Positions 23,257-23,302 of a DNA stretch of 23,302 nt are shown piece after piece. Source of the DNA: JAVBOF01 sp031550915 (lineage in GTDB: Bacteria > Bacillota > Clostridia > Christensenellales > MGBC116941); the NCBI GenBank assembly GCA_031550915.1, contig JAVBOF010000037.1:1-23302 (forward strand), in the 5' to 3' direction. Made by a program: the position numbers and the translations under genes. The notes beneath the pieces are model-generated. The model had not been told where the DNA came from. It worked only from the letters and a program-made list of their open reading frames with translations, and did no database searches. Within the stretch, counting starts at the first letter, position 1, and the number at the start of each line of letters is the position of its first letter.

Positions 23257-23302
23257 AGCCAGCCTGGCCTGATGAGGCTGCCGATAAACGCCCATCTGCG
23301 TT

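Noticed and set aside
13073..23302. CRISPR array, tRNA, rRNA or insertion sequence
   Set aside because: I found no regularly spaced long repeats, no cloverleaf-like segment and no transposase or terminal inverted repeats.

Overview
The window reads as a stretch of chromosome from a Gram-positive, probably clostridial (Bacillota) anaerobe. The grounds are strong AGGAGG-type ribosome binding sites, several TTG and GTG starts, two lipoprotein solute-binding proteins, and dense co-directional operons. All 18 genes are on the + strand, and none on the other strand is supported. The taxonomic call is an inference from style, not from a marker gene.

Region A (59-8320) is a tightly spaced catabolic operon. 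In order it encodes a TIM-barrel sugar isomerase/epimerase, a class III PLP aminotransferase, DhaK-like and DhaL-like kinase subunits, alanine dehydrogenase, a small ureidoglycolate-lyase-like protein, an M20 amidohydrolase and a Gfo/Idh/MocA-fold protein that resembles family GH109. It runs into Region B (8382-13072), a complete ribose-type ABC importer with lipoprotein, double ATPase and two permeases. A class II aldolase-like gene follows at 13398-14066. Together these suggest import and breakdown of an amino-group-bearing, probably N-acylated or carbamoylated, sugar or polyol. The inferred steps are glycoside or redox processing, amide hydrolysis, transamination to pyruvate with alanine dehydrogenase recycling the alanine, and phosphorylation of the resulting hydroxyketone. 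I know of no described pathway with exactly this set; the substrate is unknown.

Region C (about 14.5-18.2 kb) is an export and sensing module. An OmpR-type response regulator overlaps a histidine kinase with a very short outer loop, followed by a DrrA/DrrB-like ABC-2 exporter. The clearest regulatory signal of the window is here: GTTTA boxes spaced exactly 11 bp apart stand before the exporter (16361, 16372, 16383, 16394), and the same 16-base double box, with one change, stands before the response regulator (14532). This points to autoregulation and direct control of the exporter.

Region D (18482-23256) is a second, paralogous ribose-type importer with a different gene order (permease, lipoprotein, ATPase, permease) and no catabolic genes beside it in the window. 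In both importers a stable hairpin lies between the binding-protein gene and the ATPase gene. Regions C and D look more G+C-rich than A and B, with the change near 14.1-14.5 kb. Intergenic gaps over 300 bases are 13073-13397 (an operator-like inverted repeat and a possible gene remnant) and 14067-14588 (a hairpin and the regulator promoter).
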